64,000 bases of DNA from Euryodendron excelsum (taxonomy: Eukaryota > Streptophyta > Magnoliopsida > Ericales > Pentaphylacaceae), in assembly GCA_033060915.1 (NCBI GenBank), contig CM065392.1, positions 12,608,001 to 12,672,000 of the forward strand. Direction: 5' to 3'. The notes under the pieces are model-generated. The model had not been told where the DNA came from. It ran no database searches and saw only the letters and a list, made by a program, of their open reading frames with translations. The translations under genes and the position numbers were made by a program. Shown in pieces: positions 1 to 11,883 of the stretch; the first letter of the stretch is position 1; the number at the start of each line of letters is the position of its first letter.

Positions 1-38
1 CTATTAGAAATCGTCTAAACTTAGGTACTTGCTTACAG

Positions 39-1319
39 TAAAGTCATACATCCCTAACAAAAGTCGTTCAAAGGGTTCTATTGCAAAAAGATACCTTGCA
101 AATGAATGTTTAACATTTTGCTCTAGGTATATGAAAGGTTTTGAGACAATGTTTAACTGAATGTCTCGAAATTATAATGATAAGGGAAACGGTACAAAAG
201 GATTGTCTATTTTTTCCATGCCCGAAAGACTATTAGGTAAGGGAGTGATGGCCATATTGGATGGCAATGCAAAAGAAAAGGCACATCGTTATGTGTTATG
301 CAATTGTGAGGTAGTTAACCCTTTTATCAAGTAAGGCACTATAAATCAGATCATTTATATGGGTTACATAATTTGGTACTAACTCATAATCTTTTAATTG
401 ATACACAGACAACACCGTAGCATTGTTGCTTTACAAAATCCCCCTCTTCGTGAAATTGCCATTGATCATATTCATAGTGAAACATTCCCAGCATGGTTTG
501 AGAAGCATGTAAGTAGTGTCTGAATTTTTTTTGCAATTTAATAACTATTAAATTTATATTCCAAACAACTTGAAACTTCATTAAACTTCTTTATATGAAA
601 CAGATACAAGAATTACATATTGCTGGGGATAACCAAATTACTGAAGAACTTAAATGTTTGGCTCGTGGTCCGAACTATCTTTGCAGAAAATATAAGCAGT
701 ACTTGATAAATGGTTTTAGATCCCACACTAGAGAGATTGAAAGAAATAGAAAAACTTAAAATAATGGGATTGTTGTGATGGCAAAAACAAAAACCTTTGC
801 AAGTGGTATAGATAAACATCCTATCTCTAGAGATGTTACATTTTATGGTATCTTAACAGATATAATTGAGCAAGATTATTTGTTTGGGAAGAGGGTTGTG
901 TTATTTAAAGGTGAATGGGTGTCATAATCGGGGAAAAGGCAAGATAAGGATTGCACACTAGTAAACTTTATGCCATTGATGAGGGATGATGAACCTTTTT
1001 TATTGGCTTCTCAAGCAGAACAAGTAATGCATGTGAAAGACCTCAAACAAAAAGATTGACATGTTGCTATCAAGATAAGTCCTAGAGATTTTTATGAGAT
1101 GAATAAGCAGTCAGCTGTGGACAATGTGGAGGCATACTTGTAGAGTGTAGTATCCAACACACCAAAGTGTTGATGGGGACAATAATTTTAGTTGGGTTAG
1201 GACAAATATGCATTTTACAACTATAAAGACACCGCTTCCTCATGAGTTGAGAGACAACGGTGTCGATGAAGATGGGGATGATGATGAATATGGCGAACCA
1301 TTAGATATTCCCATGTGAT
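39..1319 (+). pseudogene. CACTA transposase C-terminal part (DUF4218 and DUF4216 segments), broken
   Basis: Three exon-like blocks read in order. Block 39-330 holds a DUF4218-type stretch (GSIAKRYLANECLTFCSRYM, later HRYVLCN) with an in-frame TGA. After an intron, block 409-508 reads IHSETFPAWFEKH, ending at a GTAAGT donor. Block 604-1319 follows an AG acceptor and carries ELKCLARGPN and the DUF4216 core (YGILTDIIEQDYLFGKRVVL, DEPFLLASQAEQV). Known family knowledge: these segments form the C-terminal half of TNP2-type plant transposases. The last block has several stops (one replaces a likely Trp before HVAI, another ends AYL), so no functional protein is made. The catalytic part would be upstream of the window. 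Confidence 0.8.
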
Positions 1320-1425
1320 GTTCAAGAATGTACTTTTAATGGATTGTTAGTTAAATAATATTTGCAAACTTGATGTCTATAATTTTTGCAAACAATGCTT
1401 GGATTATTAGTTAAAGAATATAAGA

Positions 1426-1472
<47 letters not shown>

Positions 1473-1736
1473 GTGGAAGTGCTATTACTATCTAATGAAT
1501 ATAATTAATAGATATGTGAGTATACATAGGAATTGATGAAGTGTAAGAATTTTTCATTAGTTATTTTTATTAGTTGTGTACTATTTACTCAGATTGGAAG
1601 CACAATTACCATCTTGTAATGCATTTACATCATAAGGCATATGCAACTTTAATCTCTGTTTGAAATCAACATATTAAGATGGTTAGTCCTTTTTGCTAGT
1701 ACTAACTTATCCACAACAAATCTATGCAATTGAGAT
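1320..1736. other. Spacer between the two CACTA genes
   Basis: AT-rich spacer inside the CACTA element. It contains a (CT)n microsatellite at about 1430-1468 and no coding segment that I can recognise. Confidence 0.6.
1430..1468. repeat. (CT)n microsatellite
   Basis: Uninterrupted CT dinucleotides over roughly 35 bases, flanked by short T runs. Confidence 0.95.
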
Positions 1737-4496
1737 GGATCCATATATTCAACTTCGCTTAAGCAACATTGGTGGGCCAGGCCAATTTACTCCATCTCAG
1801 TTTTAGCCTATCTCAAGTCAACCTAACTTTAGTGCAGGTATGCATATCAAAATCTTACATATTTATCACATTGTTTAGTTACATTAATTGGTAAGATTAT
1901 TTTCATTACTCCATGAATTCTATGGCATGCTCTTTGAAATTTGTTTTTGCAGATGGTGATAGTGGGCAAAAGAAAACTAGAGGTCCCACTCAAATGCATG
2001 GTATTTGGGGCACACAGGATGGCACGCGTCTAGAAATTGATTGGAATGAGAAAGGCCAACTTGATAATGAATTGGCAACCAAGTTATCCCCTTTCATTGG
2101 CAAAATTGTGCATGATGGAAAAAATGCACCACTCATTTACAAGAATTGGCATCAAGTGCCACAACATTACAAAGCTCACATATGGGGACTTGTGCAGGTA
2201 AAAAAAAATTAATGTGTGAGTGCAGATGTATTCATGTGAGCATGGGAAAATGCAATGATTAATTATGTTTTATTTGTGTGTATTTGATCTATCGTGGTCA
2301 AAGTTTGACCTTCCAAGTCATGCTATAATTTGGGTTATGAGGTTGTCAGGTAAAAAGTTAAGGGATTTGAAGGTAACCTTGAAAAGAATTTATTACATGG
2401 AGCATTTGACATTTGAGGAGCAAAAGCAACATACAAAAAGTAGGGTATACACTAATCAGTGAAAGCACCTCATTAACTATTGGGCCTCTGAAGAGGTAAA
2501 GGTATATCTATCAACAAACGCTCATCATATCTTTCTTTAATCGGTAACAAATTGTATCTTGTTAAATTATCTATTTGTAATTTTAGGCACAAAGTTCTAA
2601 AAATATGGCAAATTGTGCACAATGGAAGTATAATCACACTACTGGAACAAAGAGCTTTCCACGTGTTCACAAGGAGAAGATAAATGAAATTTTTTAAGTT
2701 TTTTTTTTTTTTTTTTGCATTAAGTCTTACTATTACATTGTATTTGTTAAAATGAATATATGTATTGTTCTTTACGTGAATGTGTAGAAGAAGGAGTTGG
2801 GGCATTCTCCAACATGCATTCAAATGTTTAAAGTTTGTTATTCTAAAAAGGATGAGACTCCTAATGGTGAGGAGACAAGAGAAGTAATGGTCTGTGTCAA
2901 AGAATGACTTTTACGAGAAAACTTATTGACTAGCTTAAATTCATGACTTGTTTGTTTTATACTTTAAATGTATAGTAGTTTATGTTTGTCATACACTATA
3001 GGCACAAATGGATGAGAGGGTAGCTTCGTATCCAAATTCATCACAAGATGGCACAGCCCGGAATGATGTATTTGCGCAAGTTATGGGTAACAACAAGCAT
3101 GGACAAGTTCGCATGTATGGATTAGGGCTCTCACCATCTAATTTATGGGGAGATGCTTTAGGTCACAATGCATGCCAGAATACAAATATGGATGGTATGC
3201 AAGGTGACATTACAGAACTGAGAGTCCAGGTTCAAGAGCTTAAATCGCTTTTTATGCATGCTTCAACTACCTTGACAAATAGATCAAGACAGGTGATTTT
3301 TTAATGCAACATGTGAAAATTTTTGCTTAATACATATATGTAAAAGTAATTAATCACCTGGAAATTGGTTAGGTTCCTTGTGCTTCAAGTCCTCGTGACA
3401 TGGCGTCTCGACGTCAAGTGTGGTCCTTATCACCAACACATGATGCTCCTCTTACTCTGGTAAAAAATCAAAGCTAATTAAGTGTGATGTCTTATTATAT
3501 CTATATTACCAAGACAGATATGAAAACAATGATGATTCACTTTAAAATTCAAGCACCTTTAAAAGATTAGTACTCTCTTTGAAAACGAGAATAACAGGTT
3601 TTGTCATTCGCCGTTTCCTTTGAATAATGTTTACTTTCTCTCCCTATCCATCTTTCCAATTGGTTAACATGCTTAGATATTTGCACATGTGAATTTGGGA
3701 GCCATGCAAATGTTGTATGTGTAAACAGAATTTTTGAAAGTGCATATTAATGTGCTAATTTGGCTATACAAGTTTCTTTTTCCACTTGGGCTGTGTTCTT
3801 ATTTTTATAGATATTGACTCCTTTAGTGTGGTGCAGTGGTAGTTTTCATACATGTAGAAAGATATTTTGTCGCTTTAAAAAGTTTTTAGACCTCAATGAA
3901 AATTGCAACTAAATGTCAATCTTTTTTTCATAGCTTGTGAAGTAGAGGTGGATCATTTTGAAAAAAAGAACCTAGTTGTGATGAAATAGATTGATAGATC
4001 CTTAACATTATTGTGTTCGTAGATCATTCAAATTTGGTGTATAAATTATATAAGATGTTATCTTATATCATGCCTTTTATTTAAATGGTATATATATATT
4101 TCAATCAAGTGCTCAAAGTTTTATTATAGGTTGGGGATACAGTTGTTCTTAAAAGTATCATAAGGCTAGCAAAAACAGTTGCAATTGGAGTTCTTTAAAA
4201 CACAGACCCATCTAAAGAAGTCGAAGGGGAAGAACTAGGACCTGACTTTTGGGAGGTACATATTCAAATTCCAGTTAAACCGAATGAGTTCTTGATACGA
4301 ACATATGGACATGTCAAAATAATTGGACAACTACTAGAGCTCTTATTGCTTGGCCAACCCCATTTGTGGTTTTTTTTTTTTTTTATACATATCCTCATTT
4401 CATTGAAAAAATATTTATGCTTAATATAGTTGCTAATATCTTTGTATGTTTTCCTTTGTATATAGATTTCAAAGACTGCAGAGGCTCGTTGAGATT
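1737..4496 (+). pseudogene. CACTA second gene, Ptta/En/Spm Transposase_24-like protein, broken
   Basis: A multi-exon gene that can be followed through decayed exons. 1737-1836 begins MDPYIQLRLSNIGG and has a TAG. 1952-2199 is well preserved (RGPTQMHGIWGTQDG, PLIYKNWHQVPQHYK) and ends at a GTAAAA donor. The next blocks are about 2320-2500 (KKLRDLKVTLKR), 2587-2690 (HTTGTKSFPRVHKEKI, the family's HTTGS-K-SF motif), 2785-2890, 3003-3294 (MDERVASYPNS, then a coiled-coil-like ELRVQVQELKSLF), 3372-3463 and 4129-4365 (GEELGPDFWEVHI, KPNEFLIRTYGH). The order and motifs match the plant Transposase_24 proteins coded beside TNP2 in CACTA elements. Premature stops in the first and later exons show it is dead. 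Exon borders are by eye and approximate. Confidence 0.75.
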
Positions 4497-4869
4497 ACTT
4501 ATTTAAGTAAGGCGGGATAAAGTGTCATTAGTTGAACTAATGATGATTATAGGGATTCGGGACTAGTTTTGTTTTCCTATTGTTTTTGTGGAAGTTTGAA
4601 ATGACTGATTGTTAGGGGATTTATGCTTAAAGCTATGACTTTATTAGGTTTATGGGGTTGAATGTTTTATACTTTTGACTATGCTTTGTAATGCATTGTG
4701 ATCGATCAGATTTATATCTACTATAAAAAAATCGTGATATGAGTTTAGTTGATCATTGGTGTGATGTTTTTAGGGTGATGATATTATTATCGGTTCAGTA
4801 ATAATACAAGATGATTAGATACTAATACAGGATGGAATTTAAATAGATGCTTAAAATAGGGTAAGCATT

Positions 4870-5494
4870 TTATAGAGGCATTTTAACATGCCACTGGATG
4901 TTCATGTTCTGGCATTTCTTTTTGCCACAAGAAGACATATAGTGGTATGTTTACATGTCAGTAAAATAAGCTATTATGGCACTTTTCTTTTGTACAAATT
5001 TTGGCCATTCAAAGTGTCACTCAAAAGAACAAATAAGTGGCATTTGCAAATGCCACTAGTAGAAGTTGTACTGACACTTGTCATGTCCATTGGAGTCACA
5101 ATTGAATGCCACTAAAAGAAGGAGCAATGGCACTCTGAGGCACCACTAAAAGATAAAACTAGTGGCATTTATAAATGTTAGAATTGTATTCAATTGTGGC
5201 ATTTAAAGTGCCATTGAAGGATCATATAATATAATTTTTTTAAATATTAGGTCCTTTCTAATGGCATTTGGAAGTGCCACAAATATTGTGTACAATGGCA
5301 CTTAGTGTCATAAAAGACCTCAAGCCATCTTGTTCTTGTGACACTTTCAAGTTTCAGTGAAATGCCACTAACCTAGCGTGGCATCGATAACCTTGGCATT
5401 TTTTAGAAATGCCACTAGATTGAAAGATGCCACTAGTGGTGTTTTTTAGTGACACTTTCAGCTGCCACTAAACCAAAATTTTGTTGTAAAGTAG
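4870..5494 (+). repeat. CACTA subterminal repeat array and right terminus
   Basis: More than twenty copies of TGCCACT or its complement AGTGGCA occur in about 600 bases, in both orientations and often as near-palindromes such as AGTGGCATTTGCAAATGCC at 5036. Arrays like this next to the ends are binding sites for the element-encoded TNPA-type protein in CACTA transposons (established for En/Spm; inferred here). The 75-codon open frame inside the array is a by-product of the repeats. Confidence 0.8.
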
Positions 5495-6998
5495 CCACCA
5501 TCATGAACTATCCGATGTGGCCCATTTGGGTAGATCTACTTTTGACACGACAATTTCGCCTTTGGCCAGTCCAGGACTGGCAACACGACAACCTCAATAC
5601 TAGTCTCTCAAAGCACGAATAGTTAATAATAGCATTTTAATTGTTTTCATAAGCATCCTGGATAACATCACATTTCATGTTTATTCGGCAAACATTCGGC
5701 CGGAGCCTCTGCCACACTAGAGGATGTTTTGGGTCTCCATAGTATTGGGCCATTGGCTTCACGTTGCACCCATAAGATTATTTTTTCTTCTCTCTCTTTC
5801 TCTCTCACACAAGTCATTTTGTTTGTTTGGTAAGATTAGGTAAAGGGTAATGACATATATACAAATAAACATGCATAACAAAAGTAAGTATAATGATGTG
5901 ACTGAGTTGTGGGTCTATCACTTTAAAATAAAACGATTTTCTGCGAAAAGTTTAAAAAAATAGCATTTTACTTGGGCAAAATAAGGAGACTGGAACACCT
6001 CACATCACCTTTGAGAGGCTAATTGGATGTGCTGCCCAAATCCCATGCTCTTACAATCCGACTTTGGATACGTAAGAGACGACAAGCCAAACTGAGAACC
6101 TGTGCACAACCCTTCTCTAAATCTTTAAAAATGTGCTAAGGTGGGAACATTACCACCTTAAACATGTGTTAAGTGTCGCTTAAAAATGTGCTACAAAGAA
6201 CCTGTTGGAATTTTTCCTGTATTGTGGGTTCACATAATTGATTGTGAATTATTTTTGTATTTCTTGAAATGGCTTGATGACATAGATCGACTAAAAGATA
6301 AATACTACTTTAGCTAACAGAAACTGGTGATCTATAAGATCTAATGAGTTATGGTATACCGTAGTAGCATATGATCATGCTAATTTGGAGGTAGAGGATT
6401 ATGTAAGCTTATAAATTATAAGCCCAGAAATTAATGATGGGTTACGCTTCTAGGGTATTTCTAATTAGGATCAAGTCCCCGTATATAATATTATATGGTC
6501 AGTCACAAACACATATATTCTCTGCATCGCGTGAGAGAGAGAGAGAGAGAGAGAGAGAGGTCCTTGCATAGACACCTGACAAATTAAATTAGAAGTTAAC
6601 AGAAGCTGCACATGCCCTTAGGACTGGCTTGGAGTTGGAGATGCCTTTCTGCTAAAGTCAAACTGGAAAGAATCTCTACAAAATTATTCAAGGCATAAAA
6701 GGGAATCAAGTTGTTTCAATTTTCCTTTATAATGTCTCTTGAAGCAACCCTACAGTCACACAAAAGAACTAAACTTTCAGGCTATTAGGAGAGCTCAAGC
6801 TTAGGTCTTCACAATAATTTGGGCAGTGGCTAGTAAACAAAAATAGTTGCAAACAGTTTGACCTAGCAGTTGCAACATTTTGTGGCTAGCGACAGGCTCC
6901 CACCGGGAGCAAAAATTAATCGAGATAAGCGTAAGTTGATTCGGACACTTCGTGAAAAATAAAAAAAAAAAACAAAACAAAAAATAGTTACAAACTTG
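5495..6998. other. Gene-free stretch between the CACTA element and the SDR remnant
   Basis: I find no coding similarity here. It contains a (GA)n microsatellite at about 6533-6560 and otherwise AT-rich single-copy-looking sequence. It would include the upstream region of the SDR gene. Confidence 0.5.
6533..6560. repeat. (GA)n microsatellite
   Basis: About 14 uninterrupted GA units. Confidence 0.95.
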
Positions 6999-7006
6999 TA
7001 TATAAA
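6999..7006 (+). promoter_or_regulatory. Possible TATA box of the SDR pseudogene
   Basis: TATATAAA lies 67 bases before the in-frame ATG at 7073. Spacing is right for a plant core promoter, but the gene is dead, so use cannot be inferred. Confidence 0.4.
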
Positions 7007-7072
7007 CCACCATGCATGGGTTTGTGTTTTGAGAACTTTGTTTTGTTTTTAACTACACAGTTTTCAAGTAAT

Positions 7073-7722
7073 ATGCTAATGAATGTACATAATTCATGTG
7101 TTGTCTCAAACCAACTTGAGCCATGGTGTCACTTAGATGGCAAGGTGGTGCTGGCGACTGGGGTATCATCAGGCCTCGGCCGAGAATTCTGCCTTGACCT
7201 TGCCAAGGCCGGGTGCAAGATAGTCGCGGCTGCTCGTCCGTTGGAGAGGCTCAGAACTCTGTGTGACCAAATCAACCAACCCGCCATTCAACGGCTGATC
7301 CAAGAGCTAACCCTATTCGAGCTGTGGCCGTTGAGCTTGATGTCACTGCCGATCATTAAACCATCGAGGCAGGGGTGGACTTAAAAATTTTTTGAGGGGG
7401 TCAAGGTAAAAAATTTTAGAACTTTGAGGAGTGAAGGAAAATTTTTTTTGAATTTAGGGGACTAATACTCAAAATGTTATCATAAAAACTAAAAAAATTA
7501 TATGATGTAAATAAAATTTTTAAAACTTAAGGGGGCCAAAGCACTAATTTTTATGATAAATATATAAAAACTATGGGGCTTAAGTATAATTTTAAAAGTC
7601 TAGAGAGAGCCGGGGCCTCTTGGTCTCTTCATAGGTCCGCCACTGCATCGAGGCCACCATACATGAAGCATGGGAAGCATTTGGACATATTGATGTTTTG
7701 ATTAACAATGCTGGTGTTAAAG
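7073..7722 (+). pseudogene. SDR-family oxidoreductase pseudogene, exon 1 (cofactor-binding half)
   Basis: First of three pieces of one classical short-chain dehydrogenase/reductase, a cytosolic-type NAD(P)-dependent oxidoreductase with a Rossmann fold. From the ATG at 7073 (an in-frame ATG also lies at 7016) the frame reads [14 protein letters not shown], then the dinucleotide-binding glycine motif TGVSSGLG and [18 protein letters not shown] one-base frameshift near 7285-7300 moves the frame to [16 protein letters not shown], followed by TAA at 7357. A 276-bp MITE then interrupts the exon at 7370. Coding resumes with IEATIHEAWEAFG and INNAGVKG (the NNAG motif) and ends at a GTAATT donor at 7723. 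The sequence resembles plant FabG-like SDRs with a QLEPW N-terminus; the substrate is unknown. The breaks mean it encodes nothing functional. Confidence 0.85.
7370..7645. mobile_element. hAT-type MITE, 276 bp, inside SDR exon 1
   Basis: The ends are imperfect inverted repeats (CAGGGGTGGACTT at the left, AGGTCCGCCACTG at the right). The element is flanked by a perfect 8-bp duplication, CATCGAGG, at 7362-7369 and 7646-7653. TIR beginning CAG and an 8-bp TSD are hAT hallmarks. No coding capacity. It splits a conserved codon run of the SDR exon, so it arrived after the gene formed. Confidence 0.88.
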
Positions 7723-7744
7723 GTAATTCTTCTGATTTTATACA

Positions 7745-7988
7745 ACACATCATGAACTTTTGTTAAGGGCCCGAAGTAAAACTTTTAAAATTTTGAAGAG
7801 TTAAGATTAAACTTTTTGGATTTCAAGATTTCTTATCATGAACACAAAAAAATTATAAGAGCTAAATAGAATTTCAAAAACTTTAAAGGGACCAATATTC
7901 TCTGCAAATACTCACAAATTATAGGATCTAAATACAATTTCAAAATTTCAAGCAGCCATGCCCGTAGTCTATACGTAGTCCACCATTG
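7745..7988. mobile_element. Older, diverged relative of the hAT MITE in SDR intron 1
   Basis: Internal words match the 7370-7645 MITE in the same order (AAAACTTTTAAAATTTTGAAG, AAATAGAATTTC, GGGACCAATA). The right edge AGTCCACCATTG resembles the MITE end GGTCCGCCACTG. No clear target duplication was found, so the borders are approximate. Confidence 0.5.
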
Positions 7989-8912
7989 CATCCACACACG
8001 CTAAGATATTGGAGCTAACTCACAGAATATTTGATTTTGAAATGAAAAAAGAAAAAAAACAAACAGCTCAAACCTATCACAAGAAGTGTTATAGTCGTAT
8101 TTAGAAAAGATGTTACAAAAGATATTTATGCTTGCTTTCTTTAAAACATGTAGTTATCGTATTAAAAAATTTTATTTCCTTGTGAAAAATAGACATCCTG
8201 ATATAAGCTAATACAAATTGGATGCCTTGGGAGCAATTGAAAAGGTGAATGTCGTCTCTCAACCTCTAGAGAAAAATACAATTGAAAAGATCAATATTAT
8301 AAATCCATATACATACATATACATATATATAACGTCGAGTACCCTATTGTTAACTACTAAAAGAAAAACAAATCGTAGACTAATATTATGTATCTAAACT
8401 TATACAAGTGTACATATATAAAGAAGTCAATTACATTATTATTAATATATTCTAAAAAAGATAAACAAATTATTGGGTAACCTTTACTTATGACAAAACT
8501 GTTTTTCCTTGAATGAATCTATTGGCTGCGCCACTACATATTTTGACTATTTTTGGTATGAATCTAAAACTAGAATAAAATTAAAAGTATCTATGCACCC
8601 AACAATTAGAAATAAGACAACTTATCAGATTGAAACTATAATCCTAATTTTGCTTTAGTCAATGAATTGTAAGCACGGTCGGGGGCTTCCACTTTCAGAA
8701 TTTCATTTTTCTTGAGTTTACTTTTGAAATTGTGGCAAGAAAATGATTTTATACTTCAATGAGATTGTTCCTAAGAGGCTTTAAATTTTGAATTGACATA
8801 ATATATATACAATCTCAACGCTTGAAATGAAAGAAGTTTTACACACACACACACACAAACAAGAAGTTTCTCCTAGATGTGAATCTTTTGTGTTGTATGA
8901 ATACTATTATAG
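7989..8912. other. Remainder of SDR intron 1
   Basis: AT-rich intron sequence with a short CA-rich run near 8843. It ends with a TATTATAG acceptor at 8905-8912. Nothing else is recognisable. Confidence 0.6.
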
Positions 8913-9141
8913 GCAGTTTGAGTTCTTCTTGGATCTTTGCGAGGAGGAATGGAACAAGACCTTCAGAACAAACATAACACGAGCATGACTGGTCTCTAAG
9001 TACGTTTGTAAACTCATGCGCGGTACCGGTCAGGGAGGATCAATTGTCAATATTTCTTCCGTCAGTGGTCTCAACCTCGGGCAATACCATGGAGGTGTTG
9101 ACTATGCTTCCTCAAAGACAGGCATCAACATTTTGACAAAG
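8913..9141 (+). pseudogene. SDR pseudogene, exon 2 (catalytic part)
   Basis: Continues exon 1 after the acceptor at 8911-8912. It reads [29 protein letters not shown], then the catalytic-serine strand [12 protein letters not shown] and the YASSK form of the YxxxK catalytic motif, ending INILTK. Two lesions are visible. One base is missing near 8932, where the frame must shift to reach LDLCEEEW. A TGA at 8986 sits where a Trp is expected (TRA-stop-LVSKY). The donor at 9141/9142 lacks GT. The catalytic Ser, Tyr and Lys are still encoded, but no continuous reading frame exists. Confidence 0.85.
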
Positions 9142-9198
9142 TTAATTTATTATTTTGTGTAATTTAACTTTATATACTGCTATTTGAAAAGGAGGTTA

Positions 9199-10710
9199 CA
9201 CTACAAGAGAAAAACACCTTTTTTGCGACGGAGATTGGGTCGCAAAAAGATGGAATTAGAGACAGTATAAATTTCTCGTCACAAACCAAACACACTTTGT
9301 ATGACAGCGTAGTTACTGTCGCAAATTTCCAGGGGACGCTTTGGGGAAACGATGTCATTTCATTGTGGGTGAGAAACTTTAAGCCCAAACTGTTATTTCC
9401 CATTGCAAAAAAGTGACAACAACAGGTTTACCGTCACAAAATTTTTTTGCAACCCCGCCATTTGTGATCCTCCATCTGCCATCTCTGTGTCGCTGCATAT
9501 GCTTCTTGCAACTGGAAATTGAGTAATTGCAACAGGAATTGCCATCGCAAAAAATGGTTTTTTAGTAGGTGTTAGGATTTTTGTTAGTTGGCAAAAACAC
9601 TTTAGTTGAAATATCTTCGTATTCTTTATGTAATTGTTAGATAGATAGATGATAGAGATTACAGAGAAGTTTTTGTTTGGGGTAGATTATTCAAACCAAC
9701 TCTAAAGAGGGCTTGGATATTCATTCAAGGATAAAGGAGTTCAAAATTTAGATTTTGTAGAGTTGGCTACCTCTTGCTGCCTCTCGCCCTAGTGAGATTT
9801 GAGGGGATGCAAAGTTCGCTACCTCTCTCCACCTCTTGCCCTAACAAGATTTGAGGATTCGGCTAGTAACCTTCACCACCTCTCGCTCCAGCGAGATCAC
9901 GAAGGGTCATGTCGCTACTCTCGCTCCAACAAACTCTTGGACGAATTTTTAGGAAACTATTTTTATTTGACCTTAAAAAGCTTCAGTTCCTATATAAGCT
10001 TTAAGGCTTGGTCTTCTAGGGTTAACACAACTAAGGAACATATTAAGAGCCTCAAGAAAACTAACCTCCTTAGTAAGATAAAGAACTTCAAATCTTCATT
10101 GATAACTAGTGCCTTGGTGGTGCATCAAGGCAAAGCTTCATGGCGTGGTGTTCGTCGTGGTTCAAGCACAGGAAAGTAGTGAATTGCGAGTGTACAACAA
10201 GCTTCTACTTCAATTTAGATTTGTGTGATTTGAATTGGTACAGTTGTAAGGGTTCTTGTGAATTGTTTGTTGATATAATGTTTGAAAAGTGGACTGGTAC
10301 ATCTAGCATTTAGTGAATTCCAACGGTGTTGTGGTGTTTAACACTCAAGTAATTACTGAAGAACCGTATTGTAGGTGGATCGGTATGTGATCGTGGAGTT
10401 CAATCAGTACAAGGAGAGCATGCCCAAAAGTGCGAGGATTCGTCACCTAAGGATTGAGATATCTAGGGTTGGATTGTAAGTTGACTATCTTGTATTCAAT
10501 TCTTGATGGTGATTGCTTGGCTGGACTAAGTCACGGGGTTTTTTTCAATTTGGGCATTCATGCAAAAAATCATGTATCTATTGTGTGATTGCACTATTAC
10601 TCTGGCATGCGATTTAAATTTGCGTGTGATTGACTGCATTGCTTAATCGAGATTAATCAAGCACTACTCTAAGCAAAGTAAATTCATGTAATTCAAAAAT
10701 TTCCGTAGGG
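9199..10710. mobile_element. CACTA-type MITE, split by a solo LTR
   Basis: Begins CACTACAAGAGAAAAACACC at 9199 after TTA (9196-9198) and ends GGTTTTTTAGTAGG. The inner inverted repeats match (TTTTTTGCGACGG and CCATCGCAAAAAA). The last base(s) and the other TTA (10711-10713) lie beyond a solo LTR that inserted at 9569/9570. Without the LTR the MITE is about 372 bp with a 3-bp TTA duplication, as expected for CACTA elements. The right tip is GTAGGG rather than GTG, so the exact terminus is uncertain. No coding capacity. Confidence 0.72.
9570..10704 (+). mobile_element. Solo LTR A (1,135 bp)
   Basis: Starts TGTTAGGA and ends AAATTTCC (terminal CA mutated to CC). It is flanked by a perfect 5-bp duplication GTAGG at 9565-9569 and 10705-10709. 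It shares extended similarity with 21880-31735 (same start, shared blocks such as AGAGATTACAGAGAAGT and AATTACTGAAGAACC, same end), so both belong to one family. With its own TSD it is a solo LTR, not one end of a larger element. The 126-codon frame inside is not similar to any protein I know. Confidence 0.85.
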
Positions 10711-10713
10711 TTA

Positions 10714-11173
10714 TAAACATCCATGGAGGACCATATATGGCATGCTTACTACATGTTCTAAAGAAGTATGTTTTTAGAGGAAAAAAAAGACAAGGATATA
10801 TTACTAAATATTGTTTGAGCATTTTTTGACAAAACTTAATGGAAAATTTTGAAAAAAAAATAATTTAAAGAAGATGAAACAAATATATACCACTGTTCAG
10901 AATATCAGAGAATTGTCATTATTTTGATAATACCTTTAGCCATACCCCCACCCCTACCTAGAAAAGAAAAATCGCAAACTAAAAAAATAAACAAACAAAC
11001 AAAACAACAAAGGAACTCAATTTCAAGACTTCATTTGAGCCCAACTTTATCACAATTTCATCCACCGTACATATATGCATGTGTTCCCGATGGTACTTTT
11101 TTATTTTATTTTAGTCATGGTGGTATCATAATTTATCTTGCAAGATTCTAATTCACAACCACTGTGGTTGTTG
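10714..11173. other. SDR intron 2 sequence between solo LTR A and the hAT element
   Basis: AT-rich intron sequence with several A runs and no recognisable gene or element. Confidence 0.5.
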
Positions 11174-11831
11174 ATTGTATCTAGGCCTGTTAATGGGCCG
11201 AATCTGGACCAGATTCAGAAGATCCAAATCTGATCTAGATCCAATAAACCACAGACCCGATCCAAATTCGAATCTGGCAGATTGAATTTTCTAGACACAG
11301 ACCCGATCCATTAACAATCACGTTTGACCCGATTACCAGACCCGATTCGTGTTTTTTTTTTTTTGGGTGACATTTTTGCATTTCATCACTCATCAAATTT
11401 AAGAGAAGTCATGGTTTTAGCCATACTTGATCTTTTGGGGGTTTGTGGGTATGGCAGTGAGAGATTTGCAGGTGCCATTTGCTGAGAATTCACTACCATG
11501 TCATTAATCGGATTAAGCTAAGAAATCACTGGATCCAACCAAAGCAACAATCTGGGCTTTTGAAGCTCAATTATCAAAGAATTTCCCGTTGCCATACCCA
11601 CAAATTAACACAAGAAACCTAACAAAAGTCAACTCTAATTGATATTCTCCTGTATCATAACTTAAACATCCATGTTCTTTCCACCATTTCAACCCAAGCA
11701 CGCAAGAAACATAATTCGTAACCAAATGCATTAATAGATTGCCAAACTAGCCCCTAATTAATAGAAACAATTTATGGTAGAAAGAAGAGAGAGAGAGTAT
11801 AACAGTTGAAGTAATTCAATATATAGAGCCT

Positions 11832-11834
<3 letters not shown>

Positions 11835-11880
<46 letters not shown>
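11835..11880. repeat. (GA)n microsatellite
   Basis: About 23 uninterrupted AG units. Confidence 0.95.

Positions 11881-11883
<3 letters not shown>

Larger units (their letters stand above)
1..5494 (+). mobile_element. CACTA (En/Spm-type) DNA transposon, 3' part, decayed
   Basis: Two broken genes in the same orientation, one with DUF4218/DUF4216-like segments and one with a Transposase_24-like segment, are followed by a dense subterminal array of GTGGCA/TGCCAC motifs. This is the standard architecture of plant CACTA elements. The right terminus near 5481-5494 reads TTGTTGTAAAGTAG, a degenerate form of the usual inverted end (TTGTAGTG). The left end and the N-terminal transposase exons lie outside the window, so the target duplication cannot be tested. 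The element is not autonomous: both genes carry stop codons in otherwise conserved exons. Confidence 0.8.

Noticed and set aside
4888..5115. Small protein gene
   Set aside because: The frame consists of the CACTA subterminal repeats and has no family similarity.
7016..7384. A 122-residue intact SDR protein
   Set aside because: After the frameshift the last 30 residues are out of frame and run into a MITE; the rest of the enzyme lies in later exons.
9799..10179. 126-codon gene
   Set aside because: It lies within solo LTR A, and the sister LTR B does not keep the frame open.
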